A DNA stretch of 64,000 nucleotides. Source: Ferruginibacter sp. Lineage in GTDB: Bacteria > Bacteroidota > Bacteroidia > Chitinophagales > Chitinophagaceae. Of this stretch, positions 25,910 to 35,963 are shown piece by piece. Location of the stretch: assembly GCA_013141435.1 (NCBI GenBank), contig JABFQZ010000028.1:1-64000 (forward strand), read 5' to 3'. The notes under the pieces are model-generated. The model was given only the letters and a program-made list of their open reading frames with translations. It did not search any database and was not told where the DNA came from. Position numbers and translations under genes: made by a program. The stretch's first letter is position 1. Each line of letters starts with the position of its first letter.

Positions 25910-27958
25910 ATGCAAAAAAAATATATTTCTTTTCTGATTGTAGCTACATTATATAGTTACACCACTGCAATAGCCCAGGATACAACTAAAGCAAAATTGT
26001 TAAATGAAGTTGTAATAACAGGTCAATACAAACCACAATCACTAAAAACCTCTGTGTATCAAATTAAAATTGTAAATGCAGAAAGAATTAAATTGAGTGG
26101 TGCAACCAATGTGCAACAAGTTTTAAATAATCAACTTGGCTTTAGGTTTAGCAACGATAATTTTTTAGGATTAGATGTGAGTATAAATGGCATGAGTGGC
26201 AGAAATGTAAAAATATTATTAGACGGTGTGCCTGTATTGGATAGAGCTGACGAACGAAATAGCCTTAACCAAATTGATATTAATACCATAGAAAGAATAG
26301 AAATAGTAGAAGGACCAATGGCAGTATCTTTTGGTAGCGATGCTATGGCTGGGGTTATTAATATTATTACCAAAAAGCAATTACAAAATAATTTTGCTAT
26401 TACTGCAAATATGCAAGAAGAAACAGCTGGTAAAGAGTATCATATATTTAACTATAAAGGGATACACACACAAAGTTTAAATATTTCTTCAAAAATAAAT
26501 AATTTTTACCTTTCTGTAGGAGGCTCTCACAATGCGTTTAGTGGGTTTGGGGGCGACCAATATGGTAGAAACAAATTATGGTTGCCAAAAGAGCAATATT
26601 TTAATAATGTAAAAATTGGTTTCAAAAAAAATAAATTAGATATTTATTATAGGCTAGATGGAATGGCCGAAAAAATAAAAGATAGAAACGTAATTAACTA
26701 TGATCTTGCTACTGCTTTTGATCAATATTTTTATACAAACAGATTAATGCAACAACTTCAAAGTAACCTACATTTTAATGAAAAGCTATCATTAGTTACC
26801 ACAGCTTCCTTTACAAATTTTAAAAAAGTTATAGAAACTAAGCATCATAACTTTGTTAATAATAGCGATACTTTGGGTACACTCGAAGGGCAGCAAGATA
26901 CATCAAAACTAAATAGCTTTTCGTTTAAAAATACCTTCCAATATGCAATTTCTTCAAAATTAGCTTTACAATCTGGTATAGATATTAATCATGAAAAAGC
27001 AAGCGGAGATAGAATTGTAGGCAATCCTTTTATAAATGACTACGCATTTTTTGCATCGGCAGAATATAAGCCTAACAATAAAATTAACATTCGCCCTGGT
27101 TTGCGCATAGTAAAAAATTCTCTTTATAAAGCACCACCAATAATACCATCTATTAATACAAAATTTGTGCTGAGCAATAAATTAGATTTACGTATATCTT
27201 ATGGTTATGGTTTTAGAGCACCAGTATTGCGTGAGTTATTTTTTAATTTCGTAGATATTAATCACAATATAGTTGGTAATCCAAATTTAAAAGCAGAAAG
27301 TTCTAACAGTTTTAATGGCTCATTGGTTTGGTCAGTACATCACTTGAAAGCACTGAAAATTACATCTACATTAAATGGATTTTATAATTATTTTAAAGAA
27401 CAAATTCAGCTAGTACCAAATAAATTAGATTCTATGCAATATAGTTATTATAATATTTCACAATCAAAAACTAAAGGATTTTCTATTGATACTAAAATTT
27501 ATTTCAAAAATATAGAAGCAAGTATTGGCTTTGCCTATATTGGATATTACCAACAATACGATGCTTCGAATTACAAAAACGACAACAGTAAATTTTATTT
27601 TACTCCCGAAATAAATTCAAACATAGTTTATAAACTAAATAAATTAAAAACATCTTTAGGGCTATTTTATAAATTTGTAGGAGTTAAGCCAGCGTTGAGT
27701 TACGAAAGAAACGTAACACCAATTGGGTATTATCTTACCAAAACAAATTCTTACAATCTGGCAGATTTTACCATTACTACCACTGCCAATAAAAATTTTG
27801 CAATAAATGCTGGGGTAAAAAATATATTTGATATAACAACAGTAAATAGCAATACCGATATTACTTCTAATGTGTCTCACAATAACTCAGGTGCTTTATC
27901 TGTAAACTATGGGCGGTCTTATTTTATTGGTATTACTTTTCAATTTTTAAAAAAATAG
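25910..27958 (+). CDS. TonB-dependent outer membrane receptor (heme-type, by context)
   Basis: An outer-membrane gated channel of 682 residues with a signal peptide (about 1-22), a plug domain (about 30-155, with LLDGVPVLDRADERN and VEGPMAVSFGSDAMAGVINI) and a 22-strand barrel ending in the aromatic strand SYFIGITFQFLKK. It lacks the N-terminal carboxypeptidase-like domain of SusC types. The next gene, 4 bases on, encodes a HmuY-type lipoprotein, so heme or a similar cofactor is the likely cargo. Confidence 0.88.
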   Translation: MQKKYISFLIVATLYSYTTAIAQDTTKAKLLNEVVITGQYKPQSLKTSVYQIKIVNAERIKLSGATNVQQVLNNQLGFRFSNDNFLGLDVSINGMSGRNVKILLDGVPVLDRADERNSLNQIDINTIERIEIVEGPMAVSFGSDAMAGVINIITKKQLQNNFAITANMQEETAGKEYHIFNYKGIHTQSLNISSKINNFYLSVGGSHNAFSGFGGDQYGRNKLWLPKEQYFNNVKIGFKKNKLDIYYRLDGMAEKIKDRNVINYDLATAFDQYFYTNRLMQQLQSNLHFNEKLSLVTTASFTNFKKVIETKHHNFVNNSDTLGTLEGQQDTSKLNSFSFKNTFQYAISSKLALQSGIDINHEKASGDRIVGNPFINDYAFFASAEYKPNNKINIRPGLRIVKNSLYKAPPIIPSINTKFVLSNKLDLRISYGYGFRAPVLRELFFNFVDINHNIVGNPNLKAESSNSFNGSLVWSVHHLKALKITSTLNGFYNYFKEQIQLVPNKLDSMQYSYYNISQSKTKGFSIDTKIYFKNIEASIGFAYIGYYQQYDASNYKNDNSKFYFTPEINSNIVYKLNKLKTSLGLFYKFVGVKPALSYERNVTPIGYYLTKTNSYNLADFTITTTANKNFAINAGVKNIFDITTVNSNTDITSNVSHNNSGALSVNYGRSYFIGITFQFLKK

Positions 27959-27962
27959 AATC

Positions 27963-29024
27963 ATGAATTTTTATAAAAACATTATTACTACATCTATCTT
28001 TATTTCTGTGTTTTTATCTTGCAAAAAAGATACTGACCCAATAATTGCAATATCTACTGGGAGCGAAAGAATACAATTTAATGGCATTGTTGGAAATGAG
28101 CCAACAAGTGCCCCAGCAAATTCTGTTTACTTAGATTTTAGTAATGATAAAATGACTACGTCGTTGCGTGCTGGCTGGGACTTAGGTTTTTATGCTGGCC
28201 CAGACTTTAGAGTAATATTAAATATTACTACAGTTGCTGGCGCAAAAGTTACCAATAAATTTGATTTGAATTTAATAACAGCTATTGATACTATTGGGCT
28301 TTCACTAAGTACAAGCCAATTTTCCCCTTCAGTTTCCGACTATTCTTTTTTTGATAATTTGAGTGGCGATATTTCTCAAACTCTTATTCCTGCTGTCTCT
28401 GCAACAGCTTCATTAAATCCAGTAATAATTTTAAACAGAGGTACAGGTGGTGGTATTGCAGCACGACCTTGGGTAAAGTTGCGAATATTTAGAAATGGAA
28501 ATGGATATACAATTCAATATGCAGGTATACAAGAAACAGTCTTTAAAACTTTAGATATTACAAAAAATGATTTATACAATTTTCAATTTGTATCGTTAGA
28601 TAATGGCGTAGTAAATGTAGAACCAGAAAAATTGAAATGGGATATTGTATGGTCTTACTCTATGTATCAAGCAAATTTTGGTGCAGGTTTTGTACCATAT
28701 AATTTTTCTGATATAATAACAGTAAACCATTTGGCAAATGTGCAAGTAAAAGAAAAAGTATATGCTGATGCTGCAACTGCTATCACTGCTTTTGCTGCAT
28801 TTAATATAGATAGTGTGGCTGCAAACACTACCTTACCAGGTAGATGGACAATTGCAAATAACTGGCGAAGTACGCAACCTGCTACGGGCGCAAAATTAGA
28901 CAGATTTTATGTTATAAAAGATGCTACTGGCAATTATTATAAATTAAAATGCTTGGCAATGGGTGTTGGTACAGATGGAGGAGTGAGAGGTAAACCAGAA
29001 TTTAAATATGCTTTAATAAAGTAG
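27963..29024 (+). CDS. HmuY family lipoprotein
   Basis: A surface or periplasmic lipoprotein with lipobox FLSC (Cys20) followed by KKD. It resembles the HmuY heme-binding family: the paired WDLGFY and KWDIVWSY strands and the C-terminal YVIKDATGNYYKLKCL are typical. HmuY of Porphyromonas binds heme with two histidines; this protein has only one histidine (DIITVNHLANV), so heme binding, if any, must use other residues such as methionines. The length of 353 residues is longer than classical HmuY. It is co-transcribed with the TonB receptor. Confidence 0.8.
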   Translation: MNFYKNIITTSIFISVFLSCKKDTDPIIAISTGSERIQFNGIVGNEPTSAPANSVYLDFSNDKMTTSLRAGWDLGFYAGPDFRVILNITTVAGAKVTNKFDLNLITAIDTIGLSLSTSQFSPSVSDYSFFDNLSGDISQTLIPAVSATASLNPVIILNRGTGGGIAARPWVKLRIFRNGNGYTIQYAGIQETVFKTLDITKNDLYNFQFVSLDNGVVNVEPEKLKWDIVWSYSMYQANFGAGFVPYNFSDIITVNHLANVQVKEKVYADAATAITAFAAFNIDSVAANTTLPGRWTIANNWRSTQPATGAKLDRFYVIKDATGNYYKLKCLAMGVGTDGGVRGKPEFKYALIK

Positions 29025-29026
29025 AA

Positions 29027-29073
29027 AATAATTCATTCATGCAAGTTATTATAACTTGCATGAATGAATTATT
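29027..29073. terminator. Near-perfect 23-bp palindrome terminating convergent genes
   Basis: The arms 29027-29049 and 29051-29073 are exact complements around a single base. The stem starts 3 bases after the HmuY gene and ends 12 bases before the glpF stop. It can terminate both strands. Confidence 0.8.
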
Positions 29074-29084
29074 TTAGCAAAGTA

Positions 29085-29792
29085 TTACCCAAGTGTTTTA
29101 AAAACTAGCGCTGCCAGCAACCCACCTACAATTGGTGCTACTACAGGTATCCAACTATAGCTCCAATTGTTTTTTCCTTTATTTTTAATTGGTAAAATCG
29201 CATGCATTATTCTTGGCCCTAAGTCTCTTGCAGGGTTTATGGCATAACCCGTAGTGCCACCTAACGATAAGCCAATGCCTAGCACTAATAAGGCTACAGG
29301 TAATGCATCTAAAGTGCCTAAAGAATTTGTAGGCTTGCTCATAAATAATACCCCCATTATCAAAACAAAAGCACCAATAGCTTCCGAAATAAAATTAAAA
29401 AATGTATTTTTTATTGCAGGTGATGTACAAAATGTTGCTTCAATTAAGCCTGCATCTTCTGTTTCGTCGTAATGGTTTTTGTGCATAAAATAAACTACGG
29501 TAGAGCCTAACATTGCTCCTGCAAACTGGCCTGCAATATACACTGGCACTTCTGCCCATGCAAAACCATTAAATGCGGCCAATGCTAATGTAACAGCAGG
29601 GTTTAAGTGAGCGCCACTACCATGCGATGCTATAAATACACCAACAAATACAGCTATTGCCCAACCAAAAGTTATCACTATCCACCCACTATTATTGCCT
29701 TTTGTTTTTGCCAATACTACATTGGCTACAACACCATTTCCTAAAATAATTAAAAACATTGTTCCTAGTAATTCCGCTAAAAAAGGATTCAT
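29085..29792 (-). CDS. glpF: Glycerol facilitator / aquaglyceroporin
   Basis: A MIP-family channel with six helices and two half-helices. The two NPA boxes are HLNPAVTLAL and INPARDLGPR; the aspartate after the second box is the mark of glycerol-conducting members. At 235 residues it is slightly short but complete. It is the last gene of the glpK-glpD-glpF operon and is separated from glpD by a spacer full of 7-bp repeats. It passes glycerol across the inner membrane for GlpK. Confidence 0.92.
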   Translation of the reverse strand: MNPFLAELLGTMFLIILGNGVVANVVLAKTKGNNSGWIVITFGWAIAVFVGVFIASHGSGAHLNPAVTLALAAFNGFAWAEVPVYIAGQFAGAMLGSTVVYFMHKNHYDETEDAGLIEATFCTSPAIKNTFFNFISEAIGAFVLIMGVLFMSKPTNSLGTLDALPVALLVLGIGLSLGGTTGYAINPARDLGPRIMHAILPIKNKGKNNWSYSWIPVVAPIVGGLLAALVFKTLG

Positions 29793-29892
29793 AATTGTTT
29801 GTTTTAATTGTTATTTTTTAATCGTTAATTGTATCGTTATTTTTATTAGATTTTTTTTAAATCACCTTTAACCTTGAAATTTTAACCTTGAA
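29793..29892 (-). repeat. 7-bp tracts in the glpD-glpF spacer
   Basis: Two tracts on the plus strand: AATTGTT, TGTTTTA, ATTGTTA, TTTTTTA, ATCGTTA, ATTGTAT, CGTTATT (29793-29841), and CCTTTAA, CCTTGAA, ATTTTAA, CCTTGAA (29865-29892). The first abuts the glpF start codon. The second reaches into the last codons of glpD. Confidence 0.6.
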
Positions 29893-31441
29893 CCATACTG
29901 AGTAAATAATTTGAAGCTAGGTTATTAAAAGTATCGATTTGATTTTGCTGCCACTCTTCATTTTTTTGTAGGTATGTGGCTAGCATTTTGGCAATTAATG
30001 GTGCAGTTTCCATAGCAGCTTTTGCATCTAAAAATAAAAGTCGTATTCTTCTTGCCAAAACATCTTCCACAGTTATAGCCATTTCATTTTCTATTACCCA
30101 TTGTACTTCTGCTTTGGTATAATCAAAATTAGGGTGAATTTTTTCTGCTAATGAAATATCTTTTTTTATCATTTCATTGATAGCTATTGCATCGGTACCA
30201 AATACAGATAAATTTGTCACACTGCTATCATTTGTACAACCATGTATCTTTAAATTTCTAGTTTTGCATGCAGTGTTTTTTAAATTACCCACCTGCAAAG
30301 CCTTATCTATAGCATGTTCTGCCATACTCCGGTATGTTGTCCATTTGCCACCAGTAACATGCAGCATGCCAGATGGTAATACTTTTATAATATGATCTCT
30401 TGGCATTACCGATGTTTTTTTTACTCCATCTACCTTTGCCAATGGCCTTAGCCCAACGTACACACTCTTTACATCTTTATAACTAATATCCGACGAAGTA
30501 TATCTATTAAAATGATCAATAATAAAATCTACTTCTTCTTTTAGTGGAGTAGGTTCTACAGATATATTTTCTATTGGAGTATCGGTAGTACCCAATAATA
30601 ATTTATTGTGCCAAGGTATTGCAAATAAAACTCTACCGTCGTCCGTTTTAGGAATCATCATTCCTGTATCGCCTTCAAAAAAATGTTTATCCACCACCAA
30701 GTGTATTCCTTGTGATGGTGCTATTGTTTTTTCGGCATGCCCTTCGGCTAGTTGTAATAATGTGTCGGCAAATACTCCTGTGGCATTTATAATTACTTTT
30801 GCTTTTATTTCAAATATTTTTCCACTTATTTCATCAAGTATTTTTACGCCTACTGCTTTATTTTCTTTTTTTATAAAGCCAGTTACTCCACAATAATTTA
30901 TTACTGTAGCGCCTTGCTCAATAGCTGTTTGGGCAAGGTTTATAGCTAATCTACTATCGTCGAATTGCCCATCGTAGTATAATACTGCACCGCTAAGTTT
31001 ATTGGTAGATAATGATGGTAAAAGTTGTAATGCTTTTGTTTTTGATAATAAAGATGTTTTGCCTAAACTTAATTTTGCTGATAAAAATTCGTACACCCAA
31101 AGTCCAAATCCATAATACCACTTTTGCCACCATTTGTATGATGGTACAACAAATTTTAAAGTATTACAAACATGAGCAGCATTTTGTAAAAGCCTTCCTC
31201 TTTCCAATAATGCTTCTCTTACCAATCGTATGTTTCCTTGTGCTAAATAGCGTACACCACCATGTACCAATTTTGTAGCACGGCTCGATGTGCCTTTTGC
31301 AAAATCATATTTTTCTAACAATAATGTTTTGTACCCACGACTTGCAGCATCTACTGCACAGCCTAACCCAGTAGCACCACCTCCTATAACTATTATATCA
31401 TACGCTTGTTCTAATTTTGCAAGTTGTTCGTTTCTTTTCAT
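29882..31441 (-). CDS. glpD: Glycerol-3-phosphate dehydrogenase, FAD type
   Basis: Oxidises glycerol 3-phosphate to dihydroxyacetone phosphate and feeds electrons to quinone at the inner membrane. The FAD-binding Rossmann motif VIGGGATGLGCAVDAASRG sits at the N-terminus, followed by GTSSRATKLVHGGVRYL, a signature of GlpD. The C-terminal cap domain covers about residues 390-519. The length of 519 residues is normal. It begins 5 bases after the glpK stop, a tight operon junction. The C-terminal codons overlap a 7-bp tract. Confidence 0.93.
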   Translation of the reverse strand: MKRNEQLAKLEQAYDIIVIGGGATGLGCAVDAASRGYKTLLLEKYDFAKGTSSRATKLVHGGVRYLAQGNIRLVREALLERGRLLQNAAHVCNTLKFVVPSYKWWQKWYYGFGLWVYEFLSAKLSLGKTSLLSKTKALQLLPSLSTNKLSGAVLYYDGQFDDSRLAINLAQTAIEQGATVINYCGVTGFIKKENKAVGVKILDEISGKIFEIKAKVIINATGVFADTLLQLAEGHAEKTIAPSQGIHLVVDKHFFEGDTGMMIPKTDDGRVLFAIPWHNKLLLGTTDTPIENISVEPTPLKEEVDFIIDHFNRYTSSDISYKDVKSVYVGLRPLAKVDGVKKTSVMPRDHIIKVLPSGMLHVTGGKWTTYRSMAEHAIDKALQVGNLKNTACKTRNLKIHGCTNDSSVTNLSVFGTDAIAINEMIKKDISLAEKIHPNFDYTKAEVQWVIENEMAITVEDVLARRIRLLFLDAKAAMETAPLIAKMLATYLQKNEEWQQNQIDTFNNLASNYLLSMVQG

Positions 31442-31446
31442 TTATT

Positions 31447-32934
31447 TTATGCTATAGATAAAGTTGCATTAATGGCTGTTTGCCAACCTTTGGTTAATTC
31501 ATTCCTTTTTTCTATTGTTATTTCTGGCGAAAATAATTTTTCAACTTGCCATTGTTGTTGCAATTCATCTATACTTTTCCAAAAGCCAACAGCAAGCCCA
31601 GCAAGGTATGCAGCACCAAGAGCAGTAGTTTCGGTTACAATTGGGCGTACAACTTTTGTATTAAGCACATCGCTTTGAAACTGCATAAGTAAATTGTTTT
31701 TAGTAGCACCACCATCTACCCTTAACTCTTTTATACTAATACCACTATCGGCTTCCATAGCTTTAAGTACATCCATAGTTTGATAAGCTATGCTTTCCAA
31801 AGCGGCTCTTGCTATGTGTGCAGATGTGCTGCCTCTTGTTAAACCTGTAATAGTGCCTCTTGCATGTTGGTTCCAATATGGTGCACCAAGCCCAGCAAAT
31901 GCTGGTACTACATAAACTCCATCAGTTGTTTCTACTTGTGTAGCCAATGCTTCCACATCTGCCGATGTTTTAATTATACCCAATCCGTCTCTCAACCATT
32001 GTACTACTGCACCAGCAATAAATACACTGCCTTCCAATGCATAATGGGTAACACCATTTATTTTCCAGGCTACGGTGGTTAATAAATTATTGTTTGAAGT
32101 AATCATTTTTTCGCCAGTGTTCATAAGCATAAAACAACCAGTACCATAGGTATTTTTTACCATGCCAGGTTGTGTACAAAGCTGGCCAAAAAGTGCAGCC
32201 TGTTGGTCGCCAGCTATACCGGCAATTGGTATAGATGTTGTGCCATCTAATAATGTAGTATAGCCATACACTTCGCTGCTACTGCGTATTTGAGGCAACA
32301 TATTGCCAGGTACGTTTAATATTTTTTCTAATTCTCCATCCCATTGGCAGGTTTCAATATTGCATAGCATGGTACGGCTAGCATTGCTTACATCAGTAGC
32401 ATGTATTTGGCCATTGGTAAGTTTCCAAAGTAGCCAAGTATCTATTGTTCCAAAACACAGTTCGCCTTTGTTTGCTTTATCTCTTGCACCTGCTACATTA
32501 TCTAATATCCAATTTACTTTTGTACCACTAAAATAAGCATCTATTACCAAGCCTGTTTTTTGTTGTATAGTTTTTGCTAAACCTTTTTCTTTTAGCTCAT
32601 CGCAAAAGTTTGCTGTTCTTCTATCTTGCCACACTATGGCATTGTATATTGGTTTGCTTGTGTTTCTATCCCATACTACGGTAGTTTCTCGTTGGTTTGT
32701 AATGCCTATTGCTGCAATATCTGCCACTATAATTTTTGCAGTATCTATTACTTCTTTTATTGTAGCTAATTGTGTTTCCCATATTTCTGTAGGATCATGC
32801 TCTACCCAACCTGGTTTTGGAAAAATTTGTGTAAATTCTTTTTGTGCAGTAGCTACTACACTGCCATTTTTATCGAATAATATGCTGCGACTACTTGTTG
32901 TACCTTGGTCTATAGAAAGAATGTAAGATGCCAT
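31447..32934 (-). CDS. glpK: Glycerol kinase
   Basis: Phosphorylates glycerol with ATP as the first step of glycerol use. It starts with the phosphate-binding [13 protein letters not shown] loop and has the glycerol-site [10 protein letters not shown] region and the FGGY signature region [15 protein letters not shown] and [19 protein letters not shown]. The length of 495 residues is standard. It is the first gene of the glpK-glpD-glpF operon, which supplies glycerol phosphate for energy and for phospholipid. Confidence 0.94.
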   Translation of the reverse strand: MASYILSIDQGTTSSRSILFDKNGSVVATAQKEFTQIFPKPGWVEHDPTEIWETQLATIKEVIDTAKIIVADIAAIGITNQRETTVVWDRNTSKPIYNAIVWQDRRTANFCDELKEKGLAKTIQQKTGLVIDAYFSGTKVNWILDNVAGARDKANKGELCFGTIDTWLLWKLTNGQIHATDVSNASRTMLCNIETCQWDGELEKILNVPGNMLPQIRSSSEVYGYTTLLDGTTSIPIAGIAGDQQAALFGQLCTQPGMVKNTYGTGCFMLMNTGEKMITSNNNLLTTVAWKINGVTHYALEGSVFIAGAVVQWLRDGLGIIKTSADVEALATQVETTDGVYVVPAFAGLGAPYWNQHARGTITGLTRGSTSAHIARAALESIAYQTMDVLKAMEADSGISIKELRVDGGATKNNLLMQFQSDVLNTKVVRPIVTETTALGAAYLAGLAVGFWKSIDELQQQWQVEKLFSPEITIEKRNELTKGWQTAINATLSIA

Positions 32935-32991
32935 AATAAAAATATTTTTTAGTATGACGAAAAGATAAGAAAATTTTAAACAAAAAAATAA

Positions 32992-33285
32992 TTATTCTAT
33001 TGTAGCATTAATTTGCCTTTCTATAATTGCATCTTTTTGTGGCTTTAGCATTTCCAGGCTGCCATTTTTAACTGCATATTTACCCTTAGAGTGTATAAGC
33101 ATGGCACACTGTTCTGCTTGTTCTTTATGATGTCCACATATATCCATTAGTGTTTCTATTACCCAGTCAAATGTATTTACTTCATCATTCCACACTATTA
33201 AGTTGTATGTTATAGATTCTTCTGTAAGTACATCTGTTTCTGTTTCTTCAAATGTAGAGGTATTATGGGCGAATATATCTTTCAT
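32992..33285 (-). CDS. clpS: ClpS adaptor of the Clp protease
   Basis: A 97-residue adaptor that hands N-degron substrates to ClpAP/ClpCP. The core IVWNDEVNTFDWVIETLMDI and CGHHKEQAEQCAMLIHSKGK match ClpS, including the Asn-Asp pair that contacts the N-degron. The N-terminal 25 residues are acidic and disordered, as expected for the tail that enters the unfoldase. It ends 57 bases before glpK on the same strand but is probably an independent unit. Confidence 0.92.
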   Translation of the reverse strand: MKDIFAHNTSTFEETETDVLTEESITYNLIVWNDEVNTFDWVIETLMDICGHHKEQAEQCAMLIHSKGKYAVKNGSLEMLKPQKDAIIERQINATIE

Positions 33286-33347
33286 TATTTTGTAAAAATA
33301 TAAAACAAAATTTCAAATTATCTATTCCTACTAAAATATTTATAAAT

Positions 33348-33355
33348 TATATTTG
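33348..33355 (+). promoter_or_regulatory. Candidate promoter -7 box for the serine hydrolase at 33371
   Basis: TATATTTG fits TAnnTTTG and would start RNA near 33362, 9 bases before the ATG at 33371. It overlaps a TTG that would otherwise start a longer protein, which argues for the ATG. Confidence 0.5.
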
Positions 33356-33370
33356 GGTATAAATAATTAT

Positions 33371-34624
33371 ATGAAACAGGTTTATTTCATTTTTTTACTT
33401 TTTTTGAATAATAATATTATGGCACAACAAAATATTAATATCAAAAGTGAAAATGATTTTTTAGAAAAAGAAATATTATCAAAATCTATTTTTAAAACCA
33501 TAATGAATAATAAAGATGCGCATCGCATACAAATTATTTATACAGAAATTAATAGAGATAAAAATAATGTACCAATTTTTAAAACACATGCGTATAATGT
33601 TAATCACAATATTTATTTCTACCCAGCAAGTACAGCAAAAATGCCAATTGCTTTTTTGTCATTGCAAAAGCTAAATAAGCTAAATAAAAAAGGATTAAAT
33701 AAATATTCCAACATGCTTACGGGTGATATATGGAAAAATGAGGGTGCTGTACAGAAAGACATTTTATGCACAACTGGTAAACCAAACATTGCACAATTCA
33801 TAAAAAAAGTTTTTGTGGTAAGTGATAATGAGGCTAACAATCGTTTGTACGAATTTTTGGGGCAAGAGTATTTAAATAAAAAATTGCACAAAATGGGTTA
33901 TACCAATGCTCAAATATTGCATAGGCTTGGAGTATCTCTATCAGATGAAGATAATAGACATACTAACCCTATTCGTTTTGAAGATATTAATGGTAACTTA
34001 ATTTATGATCAATTAGCACAAATAAGCAAGCTGAAATATTTGAAACGAAACGATACTATTGGCAATGGCTTTTATAAAAACGATTCTTTAATAAATACTG
34101 CATTTAATTTTTCTACAAAAAATAGATTGTATTTAGATGATCTTACTAATATACTTTTAAGTGTACTTTTTCCTGAAAAGTTTTCTAAAAAAGAAAAGTT
34201 TAATTTATCTAAAGATGATTACACTTTTTTACTAAAGCACATGTCCATGTTTCCAAAAGAGTGTCAACTAAACGATATCGACAGTTCTCAAAATTATGAT
34301 GCTTATTGCAAATTTTTAATGTATGGAGCTGATAAAAACATTGTGATACCAAATACTATTAGAATATTTAACAAAATAGGAATTGCTTACGGATTTATAA
34401 CTGACATTGCTTATTTTGTAGATTTTGGAAACAATATTGAGTTTGCATTAAGTGCTACCATATATTTAAACAACGATGGTATTTTTAATGATGATAAATA
34501 CGAGTATGAAACCATAGGTTTTCCATTTATGAAAAATTTAGGTAAAGAGATATATGACTATGAATTAAAAAGAGAAAGAAAATTTAAACCAGATTTAAAA
34601 AAATTTGAATTAGATTACAACTAG
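33371..34624 (+). CDS. Secreted beta-lactamase-like serine hydrolase
   Basis: A protein of about 417 residues with signal peptide MKQVYFIFLLFLNNNIMAQ. It has the SxxK nucleophile motif in YPASTAKMPIA and the SDN motif in VVSDNEANNRLYEFLG, as in class A beta-lactamases; KIGIAYGFITDIAYF may supply the K-x-G strand. Long insertions between these motifs make it larger than a true class A enzyme (about 290 residues), so it is more likely a penicillin-recognising hydrolase with another substrate than a drug-resistance enzyme. The ATG at 33371 is chosen over a TTG at 33353. Confidence 0.75.
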   Translation: MKQVYFIFLLFLNNNIMAQQNINIKSENDFLEKEILSKSIFKTIMNNKDAHRIQIIYTEINRDKNNVPIFKTHAYNVNHNIYFYPASTAKMPIAFLSLQKLNKLNKKGLNKYSNMLTGDIWKNEGAVQKDILCTTGKPNIAQFIKKVFVVSDNEANNRLYEFLGQEYLNKKLHKMGYTNAQILHRLGVSLSDEDNRHTNPIRFEDINGNLIYDQLAQISKLKYLKRNDTIGNGFYKNDSLINTAFNFSTKNRLYLDDLTNILLSVLFPEKFSKKEKFNLSKDDYTFLLKHMSMFPKECQLNDIDSSQNYDAYCKFLMYGADKNIVIPNTIRIFNKIGIAYGFITDIAYFVDFGNNIEFALSATIYLNNDGIFNDDKYEYETIGFPFMKNLGKEIYDYELKRERKFKPDLKKFELDYN

Positions 34625-34633
34625 CTACAATTG

Positions 34634-35200
34634 CTATTTTTTTTCGATGTACTCCTCCGTAAAATGTTCTTTATGCTTTGGTTTTGCAAATTTACTTTCG
34701 TTATATTTTTGTGAATTCCCTTTTGGTATTGAAAGTGATGTCCATTGAGTATTACAAACCATTTTACCAATAAATACAATTTGCCCTATATGGTATGGAT
34801 AGTGTGCAAGTTGCCTATTGATGGCTTCCACAATGGTGTGACCTTGGTTACGAATGTAAATTATTTTTTCTAAATCATCAGCATCTAATGAGTTTAAAGC
34901 ATCAAATAAACATTGCCAACCTTTTTCCCAGAGTGCCAATAATTCGTTTCTAGTTGCTATATCATTTTCAAATTCGGATTCTCTATTTCGCCATTCTTTT
35001 TCGCCATCGGTGGTTAAAAAATTTGTCCAGCGGCTTAGCATGTTTCCAATCATGTGTTTTACAATGATAGCTATACTATTGCTCTCCGTATTGTATTGCC
35101 AAAAAAGTTGCTCATCTGTTAATTGATCAAAAGTTTTTTCGCCTAAGTTTTTGTAATAATTTAGTTGCGCAATGGTCGATGATAAAAAAGTATTGTTCAT
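34634..35200 (-). CDS. DinB-like protein, DUF1572 type
   Basis: A 188-residue four-helix-bundle protein of the DinB superfamily. The conserved DUF1572 segment VKHMIGNMLSRWTNFLTTDG carries the first metal-binding histidine, and NRQLAHYPYHIGQIVFIGK carries the other two. Relatives bind a divalent metal, and some are thiol-dependent transferases; the role of DUF1572 is unknown. It converges with the serine hydrolase with 9 bases between the stops and begins a minus-strand run with the lipoprotein at 35217. Confidence 0.82.
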   Translation of the reverse strand: MNNTFLSSTIAQLNYYKNLGEKTFDQLTDEQLFWQYNTESNSIAIIVKHMIGNMLSRWTNFLTTDGEKEWRNRESEFENDIATRNELLALWEKGWQCLFDALNSLDADDLEKIIYIRNQGHTIVEAINRQLAHYPYHIGQIVFIGKMVCNTQWTSLSIPKGNSQKYNESKFAKPKHKEHFTEEYIEKK

Positions 35201-35216
35201 TGCAATAATTTTCTTT

Positions 35217-35822
35217 TTATTTCAAATCTAAATAAATTAATTTAATTGTTACAGGAATGCCAGAAACTGTGCCTTCAGTTTTAATCATTCCTACACCTTG
35301 TGCATAGTAAGTATCGCCAGCAAGGGTAGTACTTCCAGATGTGGTTGTTCTTGTTTGATAAACTTTTATTACGTTTTTAAAAGTAAAGCCATCTAATACA
35401 AAAATTGGTATTTTTTCTTTAATAGTATATGTGTAAGTATCGGATCCATTTACTCCACCAACCCAACTTTCGTTTATGTTTTTAGATGCATCTAACACTA
35501 ATAATGGAGGCTTGTTTGTAGATGCTGTTAGTACATTGTAATATTTATCGCCATCTTGTCTTAAATATTGTGCTCCATCTACATCGCTGTAAAAAACGTT
35601 GTAGGTATTACCTAAGTGCACTGTATCGGTAGCTAATCTTTCATAATTGTAATTTGTATTATTTAGCAATATAGTTCTTGTATATGTCCATCTTGAACCT
35701 GGTACTTTTGGTTGATATGTAAGCGAATCTACACTATTGTTTGTTTGAATATCTTTTACTTTTGGCTTTTTGCAAGCAGCAAAAAAAAGTAGAAGTATTA
35801 CAAAAGGTATTATTTTTTTCAT
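35217..35822 (-). CDS. Hypothetical lipoprotein
   Basis: A protein of about 201 residues with a lipoprotein signal peptide (MKKIIPFVILLLFFAAC) and a +2 lysine, as in periplasm- or surface-facing Bacteroidota lipoproteins. The rest is beta-rich with no family I recognise; it contains repeated Thr/Tyr strands (GSRWTYTRTILLNNTNYNYE). The ATG at 35822 is preferred to one at 35852, since it starts the signal peptide. A poly-A context may support expression. No function is assigned. Confidence 0.75.
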   Translation of the reverse strand: MKKIIPFVILLLFFAACKKPKVKDIQTNNSVDSLTYQPKVPGSRWTYTRTILLNNTNYNYERLATDTVHLGNTYNVFYSDVDGAQYLRQDGDKYYNVLTASTNKPPLLVLDASKNINESWVGGVNGSDTYTYTIKEKIPIFVLDGFTFKNVIKVYQTRTTTSGSTTLAGDTYYAQGVGMIKTEGTVSGIPVTIKLIYLDLK

Positions 35823-35963
35823 ATTATTATTTGCCAAATTTTTAAAAAACATTTTAATTGATTTGTTAAATTTAGGCTAAAGCTATATATAATTGATAAA
35901 AAGATGGATTTATACGAAAAACTGTGCAATATTTTAAGTTCTATAAAAGAATGTGGAATATAT

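Noticed and set aside
33371-34624. Calling this gene an antibiotic-resistance beta-lactamase
   Set aside because: The motifs place it in the superfamily only; its size and insertions do not fit a true class A enzyme.
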